A stretch of 64,000 nucleotides of DNA from JAVKSL01 sp050744085 (GTDB taxonomy: Bacteria; Actinomycetota; Acidimicrobiia; Acidimicrobiales; JAJPHD01), in NCBI GenBank assembly GCA_050744085.1, contig JBOGGU010000009.1:1-64000 (forward strand). The letters are read 5' to 3'. The translations under genes and the position numbers were made by a program. Under the pieces are notes generated by a model, which saw nothing but the letters and a program-made list of their open reading frames with translations, searched no databases and was not told the DNA's origin. This document shows positions 46,289 to 56,740 of the stretch, one piece after another; the stretch's first letter is position 1; each line of letters starts with the position of its first letter.

Positions 46289-47014
46289 GTGAACCTGGAC
46301 CGCATCGACCTGGGAAGGGTCCCGGCTCACGTTGGCTGCGTCATGGACGGCAACGGCAGGTGGGCGGCCCGGAGGGGTCTTCCCCGAACCGAGGGCCACC
46401 TAGCCGGCGAGGAGGCCCTGTTCGACACGGTGGAGGGCGCCCTGGAGCTCGGCGTGCGTTGGCTCACTGTGTACGCCTTCTCGACGGAGAACTGGCGTCG
46501 CCCGCCTGACGAGGTCCGGTTCCTCATGCACTTCAACGAGAGCCTGTTGTTGCGTCGGCGAGACGAGATCAACGAGATGGGGGTGCGGCTGCGCTTCGCG
46601 GGGCGCAGGGATTGGCGGGTACCGCGCCGGATCATGCGGCGCATGGACGAATCGGCCGAGCTGACCTCCGCCAACCGGCGCATGACCCTCACGCTGGCGT
46701 TCAACTACGGGGGACGGGCGGAGATCGTGGACGCCGTGCGCCAGCTGGTCTCCGATGGCGTGCCTGCCGCCAAGGTCGACGAGCGCGCGATCCGCTCCCG
46801 GCTGTACTTCCCGGACATGCCCGATCCCGACATGGTGATCCGGACGTCCGGGGAGCTGCGGGTGTCCAACTTCTTGCTGTGGGAGATCGCGTACAGCGAG
46901 ATGGTGTTTGTCGACGTACTGTGGCCTGACTTCCGTCGCCAGCACCTTGCCGATGCTGTGCGGGAGTTCCAGGGGCGAGACCGCCGCTACGGCGGGAGAG
47001 AGGAGCTGGCATGA
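46289..47014 (+). CDS. uppS: Isoprenyl transferase (undecaprenyl/decaprenyl diphosphate synthase)
   Basis: 241 aa cis-prenyltransferase. MDGNGRWAARRGLPRTEGHLAG holds the catalytic Asp and His, YAFSTENWRRP the second motif, and RTSGELRVSNFLLWEIAYSEM the third. Makes the lipid carrier for cell-wall precursors. GTG lies 8 nt after TAGTTT (46275-46280). Confidence 0.95.
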   Translation: MNLDRIDLGRVPAHVGCVMDGNGRWAARRGLPRTEGHLAGEEALFDTVEGALELGVRWLTVYAFSTENWRRPPDEVRFLMHFNESLLLRRRDEINEMGVRLRFAGRRDWRVPRRIMRRMDESAELTSANRRMTLTLAFNYGGRAEIVDAVRQLVSDGVPAAKVDERAIRSRLYFPDMPDPDMVIRTSGELRVSNFLLWEIAYSEMVFVDVLWPDFRRQHLADAVREFQGRDRRYGGREELA

Positions 47015-47169
47015 TCGTCTTGGCAGTCATCGGGGTCCTCATGGTGATCGGCCTGCTGGCTTTCCTTGCTGCAATCGGGTTCACCCCGGCGTTCGCCCTC
47101 TTGGTCGTGGGCCTGGTCCTGATGCTCATGGCCGTACACGGCGGGAGTCGGGCGACCCGGCGCAAGTAA
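47011..47169 (+). CDS. Small two-helix membrane protein (52 aa)
   Basis: Begins MIVLAVIGVLMVIGLLAFLA, then a second hydrophobic helix and a basic end (SRATRRK). The ATG overlaps the uppS stop by 4 bases and recO starts 7 bp later, so it sits in an operon. Function unknown. Confidence 0.65.
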   Translation: MIVLAVIGVLMVIGLLAFLAAIGFTPAFALLVVGLVLMLMAVHGGSRATRRK

Positions 47170-47176
47170 TGCTCCG

Positions 47177-47899
47177 GTGAGCCTGTATCGCGACACCGGA
47201 GTCGTCCTGCGGACCATCCGGCTGGGGGAGGCCGACCGGATCGTGACCCTGGCGACCGCGGAGCGGGGCAAGGTCCGGGCCGTGGTCAAGGGGGTGCGCA
47301 AGACGACCAGTCGGTGGGGGTCACGCCTGGAGCCGATGAGCCACGTGTCGGTCATGTGCTGGAAGGGCAGGGACCTGGACACGATCACCCAGGCCCAGGT
47401 GCTCGACCACTTCCGCCACCTTCGGGAGGATCTCGACCGTCTGGGCCGGGCGACCGTGCTCCTCGAGGTGGTCGACCAGGTATTCCAGGAGGGCCAGGCA
47501 AACCAAGGTCTCTACGCGATGCTCGTCGGCGCCTTGCGGACGATGGACAGGCAAGACTCTCCCCTGGTCATGGCGGGCTTCATGTGGAAGCTGCTGGCCC
47601 TGGAAGGCTCCACCCCCTTGCTGGACGCTTGTGCCAGGTGCTCGGCGCCCGAGCCCCTGGTCGCCTTCGACCTGGTGGAGGGCGGGGCGCTGTGCCGGAC
47701 CTGTCGGCGCGGGATCCCCGTCAGCGCCGAAGCGCTGGATCTGGTCCGGCGGATGCTGGGTGGGGACCTGGCCGGGGTGCTGCGCGACTCGCCAGTGCCC
47801 AGCCGTCTGACGGCCGAGGTGGACCACCTTGTGGGCTTTGCCCTGGAGGCTCATCTCGAGCGCCGCATCCGCAGCCTTCACCTGCTGGAGCGCGGGTAG
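47177..47899 (+). CDS. recO: DNA repair protein RecO
   Basis: 240 aa. The OB-fold start LYRDTGVVLRTIRLGEADRIVTLAT, a helical core, and a CARCSAPEP ... CRTC zinc site are as in RecO, which loads RecA with RecF/RecR. Between uppS and glyS, a common actinobacterial neighbourhood. Confidence 0.95.
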   Translation: MSLYRDTGVVLRTIRLGEADRIVTLATAERGKVRAVVKGVRKTTSRWGSRLEPMSHVSVMCWKGRDLDTITQAQVLDHFRHLREDLDRLGRATVLLEVVDQVFQEGQANQGLYAMLVGALRTMDRQDSPLVMAGFMWKLLALEGSTPLLDACARCSAPEPLVAFDLVEGGALCRTCRRGIPVSAEALDLVRRMLGGDLAGVLRDSPVPSRLTAEVDHLVGFALEAHLERRIRSLHLLERG

Positions 47900-47927
47900 G
47901 CGGGCGCCCCGTGCCCCGTTGCCGGTC

Positions 47928-47972
47928 GGCGATGGTGGTTGTACACGTACAGCGTGCACAACCACCATCGCC
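47928..47972. repeat. Palindrome C upstream of the AbiEi-like gene
   Basis: 20-bp arms with one mismatch (left GGCGATGGTGGTTGTACACG) around a 5-nt spacer. The right arm's ACAACCACCATCGCC is repeated exactly in palindrome D 70 bp downstream. Confidence 0.8.
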
Positions 47973-48015
47973 AGCGGCGTGTCCCGCCTGCTGCCCGCCT
48001 GCTGCACCTTGGCTT

Positions 48016-48050
48016 TGGTGGTTGTTCATGTATAATGTGAACAACCACCA
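48016..48050 (+). promoter_or_regulatory. Palindrome D with TATAAT: likely operator-promoter of the AbiEi-like gene
   Basis: Perfect 13-bp arms (TGGTGGTTGTTCA / TGAACAACCACCA) around a spacer containing TATAAT (48031-48036), a consensus -10. A protein bound here would cover the promoter. Together with palindrome C this gives two inverted repeats, as known for AbiEi-type autoregulation. Confidence 0.55.
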
Positions 48051-48096
48051 TCGCCGAGTGTCAACGGCCGAGTTTGTCACACCCTCTTGTCATGAT

Positions 48097-49058
48097 GTGT
48101 CGGTGCGCAGAGACGAGGATGTGGCGAGGTGGGCGTCCAGTTCCCATGGGCTCGTAACCCGGGACATTGCCCGCCAGCTCGGCCTGACCCGCTCCATGAT
48201 CGACTGGCGCCTGAGCACGGGCCGCTGGGTTCCCGTGGCCCGGGGCCTCTACCGCATCGCCGGGGTGCCCGTGACCTGGGAGCAGAGGTTGCTGGCTGCC
48301 TGCCTGCTCGGGGGCAGGGGCACCGTGGCATCACACCGCTCTGCCGCCGTCCTTTGGGGGATCGGAGCGATTCGTCCGGGCGCCCCCGAGATCACCATGG
48401 CCCCCAATCGCAACGGGCAGCGGGCATCGCGTATTGGCAGGGTCCATCGGTCTGGATGCCTGCCCGCCAAGGATTCCACCAGCCGTAGCCACATCCCGGT
48501 AACCACGCCGACCCGTACAGTGATAGACCTCGCCAGCTGCTTGTCCAGAGCGACCTTGGTGGAGGTCGTGGATGACCTGGTGTGCAGAAGGCTTGTGATT
48601 CTCGATGACCTGGCCAAGCGGATCGCTGAGCTTGACCCGGCACGGCCTGGCCCTGGCATGCTCCGGGGCATCCTGGAGGCGTGGACCCCCGGGCCGCCGC
48701 CGGGCAGCGGGCCGGAGATGCAGGTTGTGCGCTCGCTCGCCCAGCATGGCATCGCCGAGCCCGAGCGCCAGCACGAGGTGCTCTCAGGCGGCCGGCTCGT
48801 TGCCAGGATGGACCTGGCTTGGCCCGCGGCGATGGTGGGTCTGGAGCTGCAGAGCTTGCGCTGGCATGGGCCTCCCCAGCGATTTCACGCGGATCGAGGC
48901 CGGATACTCACCCTGCGGTCGCTCGGGTGGGACATCATCGAGGTAACCCCGCGTCTCTTGGAGTCCGACGGGGGGGCACTTCTGTGTACGGCAGTCACCA
49001 AGGCGCTGGCGCGCGCCAGCCACGGCCAGCCGCAAGGTACGGCGGTAGGCTCCCTGCC

Positions 49059-49077
<19 letters not shown>
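48097..49077 (+). CDS. AbiEi-type winged-helix protein fused to a DUF559/Vsr-like domain
   Basis: 326 aa (GTG 48097; a GTG at 48058 is possible). The N-terminus SSHGLVTRDIARQLGLTRSMIDWRLSTGRWVPVARGLYRIAGVP is the AbiEi winged helix, followed by TVASHRSAAVLWGI. The C-terminus EVLSGGRLVARMDLAWPAAMVGLELQSLRWHG resembles the DUF559 PD-(D/E)XK nuclease fold, with Glu-Leu-Gln where an acidic or Lys residue is expected, so catalysis may be lost. No AbiEii nucleotidyltransferase lies next to it. The 3' end overlaps glyS by 19 bp. Confidence 0.75.
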
Positions 49078-50360
<1,283 letters not shown>

Positions 50361-50416
50361 CCGGCCAGAGGCGCCTAAGCTGGGTCAACCGCGAGACGAA
50401 AGTGGGCACGAGTCCT

Positions 50417-53104
50417 ATGCAGTACGTCTTTGATTTCGACCATAGCCACGCCACGCCACCGATGGAGATGAAGGACTCGCTCGGGGGCAAGGGGGCGAAC
50501 CTGGCCGAGATGACCTCGGTGCTCCGCCTGCCCGTGCCGCCGGGCTTCACGATCACCACCGACGCCTGCCGGTCGGCGGCCAAGGCGGCCAAGGCGGCCA
50601 AGGCGGCCAAGGCGGGCGGGGCCGCGGCGAAGGCGGGCCACGCCGCAGCGCAGTGGCCCGACGGGCTGGCCGAGCAGGTGGCAGATGCCCGTGAACGCCT
50701 GGAGGCGGCAATGGGCAAGCAGTTGGGTGACTCGGCCGACCCGTTGCTGGTGAGCGTGCGATCCGGCGCCCGCTTCTCCATGCCCGGCATGATGGACACC
50801 GTGCTCAACCTGGGCCTCAACGACGCCTCGGTGGAGGCTCTGGCCAAGCAGACCAACGACGAGCGCTTCGCCTACGACTCCTACCGCCGGTTCATCGCCA
50901 TGTACGGGCGGATCGTGATGGGCGTCGACGGCGCCAGGATCGACGAGGTCTTCGAGGAGGCCAAGGCCGCCGCCGGGGCCAGCGTGGACTCGGCCGTCCC
51001 GGTCAAGGCCCTGCGCACGATCGTGGCCGACTACAAGGGGCTGATCGAACGCCAGGCAGGCGAGGCCTTCCCGCAGGACCCCGCCACCCAGCTCCGGGGC
51101 GCCATCGACGCAGTCTTTCGCTCGTGGGGGAGTCCCCGCGCCGTCGCATACCGCAACCGGGAGCGCATCCCCCACGACCTCGGCACGGCAGTGAACGTCC
51201 AGGCCATGGTCTTCGGAAATCGGGACAACGACTCGGGGACCGGGGTGGGCTTCACCCGTGACCCCGCGACTGGGGCAACCGGGGCGTATGGCGACTTCCT
51301 GGTGAACGCGCAGGGCGAGGACGTGGTGGCCGGGATCCGCAAGACCGAGCCGCTGTCTGCGCTGGCCGAGCGCTTCCCGGACATATACACCCAGCTCATG
51401 ACCATCTTTGCCCGTTTGGAGCACCACTACCGCGACATGTGCGACACCGAGTTCACCATCGAGCAGTCCAAGCTGTGGATGCTCCAGACCCGGGTGGGCA
51501 AGCGGACCGGGCGCGCCGCTTTGCGCATGGCAGTGGAGATGGTCGACGACCCGCAGATCGCGCTCACCAAGGCCGAGGCCATCGGCCGGGTGGACCCCGT
51601 CCAGGTGGAGCAAAGCCTGCATCCCCAGTTCGCCTCCTCCGACCGCCGCTCGGTGTTCGCCCACGGCCTGGGCGCCAGCCCGGGCGCTGCCGTGGGAAGC
51701 GCGTACTTCACTGCGGACGACGCAGTGGCGGCGGCCAAACGGGGTGAGAAGGTGATCTTGGTGCGCAACGAGACCTCCCCCGACGACGTGCACGGGATGA
51801 TGGCGGCGGAGGGCATCCTCACCGCCCGGGGCGGGCTGGTCAGCCACGCTGCCGTCGTCGCACGCGGATGGGGCAAGCCGGCGGTCGTGGGGGTGGAGTC
51901 GATGCACATCGCGGGTAGCCACTTCCGGGCCGGTCGGATCATCGTCCGGGAGGGCGACACCATCTCCCTCGACGGCACCACGGGCCAGGTGATGTTCGGG
52001 GAGATGGAGCTGGCTGCCGCAGAGGCCTCTCCTGAGCTGGGCAGGCTGTTGGGCTGGGCCGACGAGGTCCGGGCAGGTCACCTGGGAGTGCGGGCCAACG
52101 CCGACACCGGCGCCGACGCAGCCAACGCCCGGCACTTCGGGGCGGAAGGCATCGGGCTCTGCCGGACCGAGCACATGTTCCTGGGTGAGGACCGCCTGCC
52201 CATAGTCCGCCGCATGATCCTGGCATCGACCCCTGAGGCAGAGGGCGCCGCGCTGGAGGAGCTGCGGGTCGCCCAGCGGGACGACTTCGTGTCGATCCTG
52301 GAGGCGATGGACGGCCTGCCGGTGACCGTGCGCCTGCTGGACCCCCCCCTCCACGAGTTCCTGCCGGACACCACCGAGCTGGCGGTCAAGGAGGCGGCCG
52401 AGGGCCTGACCGAGGAGGAGCAACGCCTCTACGAAGCGGCCCGGTCCTGGCGGGAGGCCAACCCGATGCTCGGCACTCGGGGAGTCCGCCTGGGCGTCAT
52501 CAAGCCAGGCCTGTACGCCATGCAGGTGCGGGCGCTGATGCAGGCGGCGGTGCTGCGGGCCGGCGCTGGTGGCCACCCCAAGGTAGAGGTGATGATCCCG
52601 CTCACCGTCTCCAGGGCCGAGCTGGCCCTGGCCCGCTCCTGGTGCACCGAGGCCATCGCTTCGAGCCCCGGCGCGGCCCGCATCGAGGTCTCGATAGGCA
52701 CGATGATCGAGACGCCACGGGCTGCGCTGCTGGCCGGGGAGATAGCGGAGGAGGCCGATTTCTTCTCCTTCGGGACCAACGACCTGACCCAGATGACGTT
52801 TGGCTTCAGCCGTGACGACGTCGAGGGGCGCCTCATGTCGGCGTACCTGGCTGGCGGCTTGATCGCCGCCAACCCCTTCGAGACGGTGGACCCCGACGGG
52901 GTGGGCGAGCTGGTCCGCCTCGGGGTCGAGCGCGGCCGGGCGGCGAAGCCCGGCCTAAAGATAGGGGTGTGCGGCGAGCACGGCGGCGACCCGGCCTCGA
53001 TAGGGGTGTTCGCCCGAGCGGGCCTCGACTACGTGAGCTGCTCGCCGTACCGGGTCCCTGTTGCCCGCCTCGCCGCGGCGCAGGCGGTCCTCGCGGCCGG
53101 CTGA
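50417..53104 (+). CDS. ppdK: Pyruvate, phosphate dikinase
   Basis: 895 aa. ATP-grasp domain (KGANLAEMTSVLRLPVPPGF), the phosphohistidine domain with H477 in GGLVSHAAVVARGWG, and a C-terminal PEP barrel (FGTNDLTQMTFGFSRDD, CGEHGGDP). Interconverts pyruvate and PEP. Position 475, two before the His, is Val where plant and many bacterial enzymes have the regulatory Thr. An AKA repeat (9-bp units, 50574-50620) is inserted after ITTDACRSA. ATG 50417 preferred (MQYVFDFDH); GTG 50402 is an alternative. Confidence 0.96.
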   Translation: MQYVFDFDHSHATPPMEMKDSLGGKGANLAEMTSVLRLPVPPGFTITTDACRSAAKAAKAAKAAKAGGAAAKAGHAAAQWPDGLAEQVADARERLEAAMGKQLGDSADPLLVSVRSGARFSMPGMMDTVLNLGLNDASVEALAKQTNDERFAYDSYRRFIAMYGRIVMGVDGARIDEVFEEAKAAAGASVDSAVPVKALRTIVADYKGLIERQAGEAFPQDPATQLRGAIDAVFRSWGSPRAVAYRNRERIPHDLGTAVNVQAMVFGNRDNDSGTGVGFTRDPATGATGAYGDFLVNAQGEDVVAGIRKTEPLSALAERFPDIYTQLMTIFARLEHHYRDMCDTEFTIEQSKLWMLQTRVGKRTGRAALRMAVEMVDDPQIALTKAEAIGRVDPVQVEQSLHPQFASSDRRSVFAHGLGASPGAAVGSAYFTADDAVAAAKRGEKVILVRNETSPDDVHGMMAAEGILTARGGLVSHAAVVARGWGKPAVVGVESMHIAGSHFRAGRIIVREGDTISLDGTTGQVMFGEMELAAAEASPELGRLLGWADEVRAGHLGVRANADTGADAANARHFGAEGIGLCRTEHMFLGEDRLPIVRRMILASTPEAEGAALEELRVAQRDDFVSILEAMDGLPVTVRLLDPPLHEFLPDTTELAVKEAAEGLTEEEQRLYEAARSWREANPMLGTRGVRLGVIKPGLYAMQVRALMQAAVLRAGAGGHPKVEVMIPLTVSRAELALARSWCTEAIASSPGAARIEVSIGTMIETPRAALLAGEIAEEADFFSFGTNDLTQMTFGFSRDDVEGRLMSAYLAGGLIAANPFETVDPDGVGELVRLGVERGRAAKPGLKIGVCGEHGGDPASIGVFARAGLDYVSCSPYRVPVARLAAAQAVLAAG

Positions 53105-53133
53105 GCCTTTGGAGGCCTTCGGAGGCTTTCTGA

Positions 53134-53170
53134 GAAATATTGCTCGGTGCCACCCCCGACCCGTGCCCAC
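53134..53170 (+). repeat. 37-bp element downstream of ppdK
   Basis: Runs GAAATATTGCTCGGTGCCAC ... GTGCCCAC, starting 29 nt after the ppdK stop. Identical in length to the elements after era and clpC and in the same orientation relative to its gene. Confidence 0.6.
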
Positions 53171-53219
53171 TCACGGCCTGTGAGGGCCTCGGGTGGCTCG
53201 GCGGGTACGGTCAGGCACT

Positions 53220-55241
53220 GTGGCTATTGCCGAGGATGATGTCGCGGCAGTGAGGGCGGCCACCGACCTGGTTGCCCTTGTCGGGGAGCACGTGGCACTG
53301 CGGGCCCGGGGCGCGCGGTGGGCGGGGCTGTGCCCCTTCCACGTCGAGAAGACGCCGAGCTTCTACGTCAATCCCGCCTTCGGCCGATACCACTGTTTCG
53401 GCTGTTCGGCGTCGGGGGATGCCATCGACTTCGTGAGGGCGGTGGAGCACCTCGACTTCGTGGAAGCCGTCGAGCGCCTGGCCGAGCGCTCGGGGCTCAC
53501 CCTGCACCACGCCGACGCCCGCTCCGGCGCTCGCCGGGCGAGGCGAGGCGACTTGATCGAGGTGATGGGGCGCGCGGTCGTGTGGTATCACCAGCGCCTC
53601 GTCTCTGCGCCAGACGCCGAGCCGGCTCGCCGGTACCTCGCCTCTCGGGGCTACGGTCCCGAGACGGTCGTCCGATTCCAGCTGGGCTGGGCGCCTGACG
53701 ACTGGGATGCGCTCACCAAGGGGCTCGGACTGTCCGATGCCGTGCTCCGTGATACCGGGCTCGGGTTCGTGAACAAGTTGGGGAGGCGCCAGGACGCCTT
53801 CCGTGCCCGGCTGCTGTTCCCGATCTTCGACGCCGGCGGGCGGGCGGTGGCCTTCGGAGGCCGGGTGCTGCCCGGCGCCCCAGCTTCGGAGCCCAAGTAC
53901 AAGAACTCGCCCGAGACCCCGATCTACTCCAAGCGCAAGATCCTCTACGGGCTAAACTGGGCCAAGGACGAGGTGTCTCGGACCGGTGAGGTGGTGGTGT
54001 GCGAGGGATACACCGACGTGATCGCGCTCGCCGAGGTGGGGGTGGGGCGGGCGGTGGCGACCTGTGGGACCTCACTCGCGGAGGAGCACTTCGAGCTCTT
54101 GCGTCGCTTTGCTAGGCGAGTCGTGCTGGCCTACGACGCGGACGGCGCCGGCCAGGCAGCTGCTGCGCGCTTCTACGAGTGGGAGCGCCGCCACGAGCTG
54201 GAGATTGCCGTTGCGGCCCTGCCCGCGGGGACGGACCCCGGCGAGCTGGGACAGCGCGATCCCGATGCCCTGCGCGCCGCGGTCCAAGGGGCTCGGACCT
54301 TCCTGGCCTTCCGGGTGGAGCGGGTGCTCGGCGGCGCTGACATGGGGTCTGTCGAGGGCCGGGCAAGGGCGGCTGAGGTGGCGCTCTCGGCGGTCGCCGA
54401 GCACCCGGACCCTCTGGTCAGGGACCAGTACGTGATGGAGATCGGAGCCAGGTGTCGGATCGAGGCCGACCAGCTCCGGGGGGCGCTCATGCGGCTCCGG
54501 CGAACCCGGCCAGGGGGGCGATCGGGTGGGGCGCCCAGGTCTTCGAATGCCCAGGCTCGCGGACGGTCTGGGCCCGGGGGCGGCTTCCGCGGAGGGTCTG
54601 GGCCCGGGGGCGGCCCGGGTGGCGCTCGGGCGGGCGCTCCGGGGGGGGTCCCGGCAGGTGCCCCGGCTCCGGCAGGTGCCCCGGCTCCGGCGGGTGGCCC
54701 GGCGGGCGCTCCGGCGGGTGGCCCGGCGGGCGCTCCGGCGAGCCGAGGCGGTGGGTTGGTGGCCCCCCTCGGCCAGCCGGCCACAAGCGGATCGGGTCGT
54801 GCCGAGCTGGAGTGCCTGCGCCTGGCGGTCCAACGGCCTGACGAGGTGGCTGGCCGGTTGGAGGAGGTGTGCTTCGCGGACCCCGTTCATCGAGCGGCGT
54901 TCCGGGCCCTTCGGTGCTCCGGGACCTTGGCCGAGGCCATAGCGGGTGGCGACCCTGCCGTTGCCGCATTGCTCTCGCGCCTTGCGGTCGAGGAAGCCCA
55001 CGCTGATCCCGAGGTGGAGCTGCCCCGCCTGGTCGGCGCGGCGGCTCGACGAGCCCTCGCGGCCCTTGGCGTGGAGATCAGGGCAGAGCCTTCGAGGGCC
55101 GCTGAGCTGGCGCCCATCGCCGGTTGGCTCAAGCAGGGGATCGAGGCTCTGAATGACACAGAGACGGCGAGTGACACGGCTGCGCAGTTGCTAGCCTGGC
55201 TGGGTGGGATGGCGTCTCCAGCCGCTCTGTCCAGGGAGTGA
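53220..55241 (+). CDS. dnaG: DNA primase
   Basis: 673 aa from the GTG at 53220 (TACGGT 8 nt upstream). Zinc finger CPFHVEKTPSFYVNPAFGRYHCFGC, then the catalytic domain and TOPRIM (VVVCEGYTDVIALAEVG, LAYDADGAGQAAA). The linker to the C-terminal helicase-binding domain is a long Gly/Ala/Pro repeat (about 54560-54760, several unit types), far beyond normal. Neighbour of the sigma-70 gene, as in many bacteria. Confidence 0.95.
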   Translation: MAIAEDDVAAVRAATDLVALVGEHVALRARGARWAGLCPFHVEKTPSFYVNPAFGRYHCFGCSASGDAIDFVRAVEHLDFVEAVERLAERSGLTLHHADARSGARRARRGDLIEVMGRAVVWYHQRLVSAPDAEPARRYLASRGYGPETVVRFQLGWAPDDWDALTKGLGLSDAVLRDTGLGFVNKLGRRQDAFRARLLFPIFDAGGRAVAFGGRVLPGAPASEPKYKNSPETPIYSKRKILYGLNWAKDEVSRTGEVVVCEGYTDVIALAEVGVGRAVATCGTSLAEEHFELLRRFARRVVLAYDADGAGQAAAARFYEWERRHELEIAVAALPAGTDPGELGQRDPDALRAAVQGARTFLAFRVERVLGGADMGSVEGRARAAEVALSAVAEHPDPLVRDQYVMEIGARCRIEADQLRGALMRLRRTRPGGRSGGAPRSSNAQARGRSGPGGGFRGGSGPGGGPGGARAGAPGGVPAGAPAPAGAPAPAGGPAGAPAGGPAGAPASRGGGLVAPLGQPATSGSGRAELECLRLAVQRPDEVAGRLEEVCFADPVHRAAFRALRCSGTLAEAIAGGDPAVAALLSRLAVEEAHADPEVELPRLVGAAARRALAALGVEIRAEPSRAAELAPIAGWLKQGIEALNDTETASDTAAQLLAWLGGMASPAALSRE

Positions 55242-55277
55242 CGGTGGGCAAACGCAGGCGGCACCGAGGTTAGTTGC

Positions 55278-56582
55278 GTGACGACCTTTGACGCAGTGTT
55301 CGAGGATCGACTTGGAGAGATGCTGGCTAAGGGTCGCCGTGTCGGGTGGCTCTCGACCGACGGCGTCATGGAGGCGCTGGCTTCGGTGGAGCTCGACACC
55401 GGCCTCATCGACGAGGTGATTGCACGCATCCGGGCTGACGGCATCGAGTACCGCGAGGAGGGTCCTGATGAGCCCGACTCGGACGCTTGGGTTCCCGCTG
55501 GCAGCGCCGGCTCGCCAGCTCGGCCGGGGGGCCGGCGAGCCGGCCAGGCACAGCGGCTGTCGGGGTCGCTGCGCAAGGGACGATCTCGTCCGGTTCGCAG
55601 CACCGGGACCCCTGGGCGTTCCCGAGCTTCGACGCTGCGTGCCGAGGGACCCTCGCAGGACCCGGTCCACGCCTACCTGAAGGAGATTGGCAAGCTTCCC
55701 CTGCTCCAGGCCAGCGAGGAGGTTGCCGTTGCTCAGCGCATCGCAGCAGGGCTGAGGGCGGGCGAGCGCATCTTGGAGCTGCAGGACCGCTGTCCCCAGC
55801 CTCTCGCGCAGCGAGCCGAGCTCGACGCCCAGTTCGAGATCCTCTCCGACGGCCTTGTGGCCAAAGCACTCCTGGTAGAGGCCAACCTCCGGCTTGTCGT
55901 GTCGATCGCGAGGCGCTACCACGCCCGCGGCATGCCGTTGCTCGACTTGATCCAAGAGGGCAACCTCGGCCTGATCCGGGCAGTGGAGAAGTTTGACTAC
56001 ACCAAGGGCTTCCGCTTCTCCACGTACGCCACCTGGTGGATCCGACAGGCCATCAGCCGTTCCATAGCCGAGCAGGCGAGGACCATCCGGATCCCGGCTC
56101 ACGTGGTCGAGGTGATCAACCGGGTTGCTCGCATCCAGCACCAGCTCCTCCAGGAAGTGGGGCACGAGCCAAGTGTCGAGGAGCTCGCCTTGGGAGCGGA
56201 CCTGCCCGTGGAGCGCGTCGCGGAGATCCTGCGAATCAACCAGGAGCCGGTGTCGATCAACCAGCCGGTCGGGGACGAGGAGGACTTCACGCTGTCCGAC
56301 GTAATCGAGGACCGTGACGCGACGGTGCCGGCGGACGCAGTCGCGAGAGCGATGCTCAACGAAGCGGTGAACAGGGCGCTGGCCGAGCTGAGCGAGCGAG
56401 AGCAGGAGGTTGTCCGGCTGCGCTTCGGGTTGGAAGACGGTCAGGTGCGCACCCTGGAGGAGGTGGGCAAGGTCATGGGAGTTACCCGGGAGCGGATTCG
56501 CCAGATCGAGGCCAAGACCTTGGCCAAGCTGCGCTACCCGATCCACTGCCAGCTACTGCGCGACTACCTGGACGAGGCCTGA
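55278..56582 (+). CDS. rpoD: RNA polymerase sigma-70 factor (primary type)
   Basis: 434 aa. Region 1.2 begins at DPVHAYLKEIGKLPLL; region 2 has RRYHARGMPLLDLIQEGNLGLIRAVEKFDYTKGFRFSTYATWWIRQAI; region 4 ends LRFGLEDGQVRTLEEVGKVMGVTRERIRQIEAKTLAKLR. Length and dnaG linkage support the housekeeping factor (RpoD/SigA), though an HrdB-like paralogue cannot be excluded. The N-terminal linker is Arg/Gly/Pro-rich. Confidence 0.93.
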   Translation: MTTFDAVFEDRLGEMLAKGRRVGWLSTDGVMEALASVELDTGLIDEVIARIRADGIEYREEGPDEPDSDAWVPAGSAGSPARPGGRRAGQAQRLSGSLRKGRSRPVRSTGTPGRSRASTLRAEGPSQDPVHAYLKEIGKLPLLQASEEVAVAQRIAAGLRAGERILELQDRCPQPLAQRAELDAQFEILSDGLVAKALLVEANLRLVVSIARRYHARGMPLLDLIQEGNLGLIRAVEKFDYTKGFRFSTYATWWIRQAISRSIAEQARTIRIPAHVVEVINRVARIQHQLLQEVGHEPSVEELALGADLPVERVAEILRINQEPVSINQPVGDEEDFTLSDVIEDRDATVPADAVARAMLNEAVNRALAELSEREQEVVRLRFGLEDGQVRTLEEVGKVMGVTRERIRQIEAKTLAKLRYPIHCQLLRDYLDEA

Positions 56583-56602
56583 CCCTAGGAATGCGTGGCC
56601 CG

Positions 56603-56735
56603 TCCTACGGTCGGGCGCCTCCCCCATGCACCGAACCCAAGCCGCCTTCGGCGCCGGTTCCTCGAAACGCGAGGCCCCGCCCTACGGTCGGGCGCCTCCT
56701 CCATGCACCGAACCAAGCCGCCTTCGGCGCCGGTT
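56603..56735. repeat. Two tandem hairpin units downstream of sigma-70
   Basis: About 57 bp (CCTACGGTCGGGCGCCTCC ... GCGCCGGTTC) occurs at 56603-56660 and again at 56680-56735. Each can fold: GAACC pairs with GGTTC outside an inner CGCC-TTC-GGCG stem. May act as a bidirectional terminator between sigma-70 and the convergent small gene, or be a REP-like element. Confidence 0.75.
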
Positions 56736-56740
56736 CGGTG

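Noticed and set aside
50402..50437. Possible 37-bp element copy at the ppdK start
   Set aside because: Only GAAAT and GTGCCCAC match; the middle does not. Kept only as a weak note in the era finding.
54560..54760. Possible frameshift or misassembly in the dnaG linker
   Set aside because: The frame stays open through many repeat units and the downstream domain is normal.
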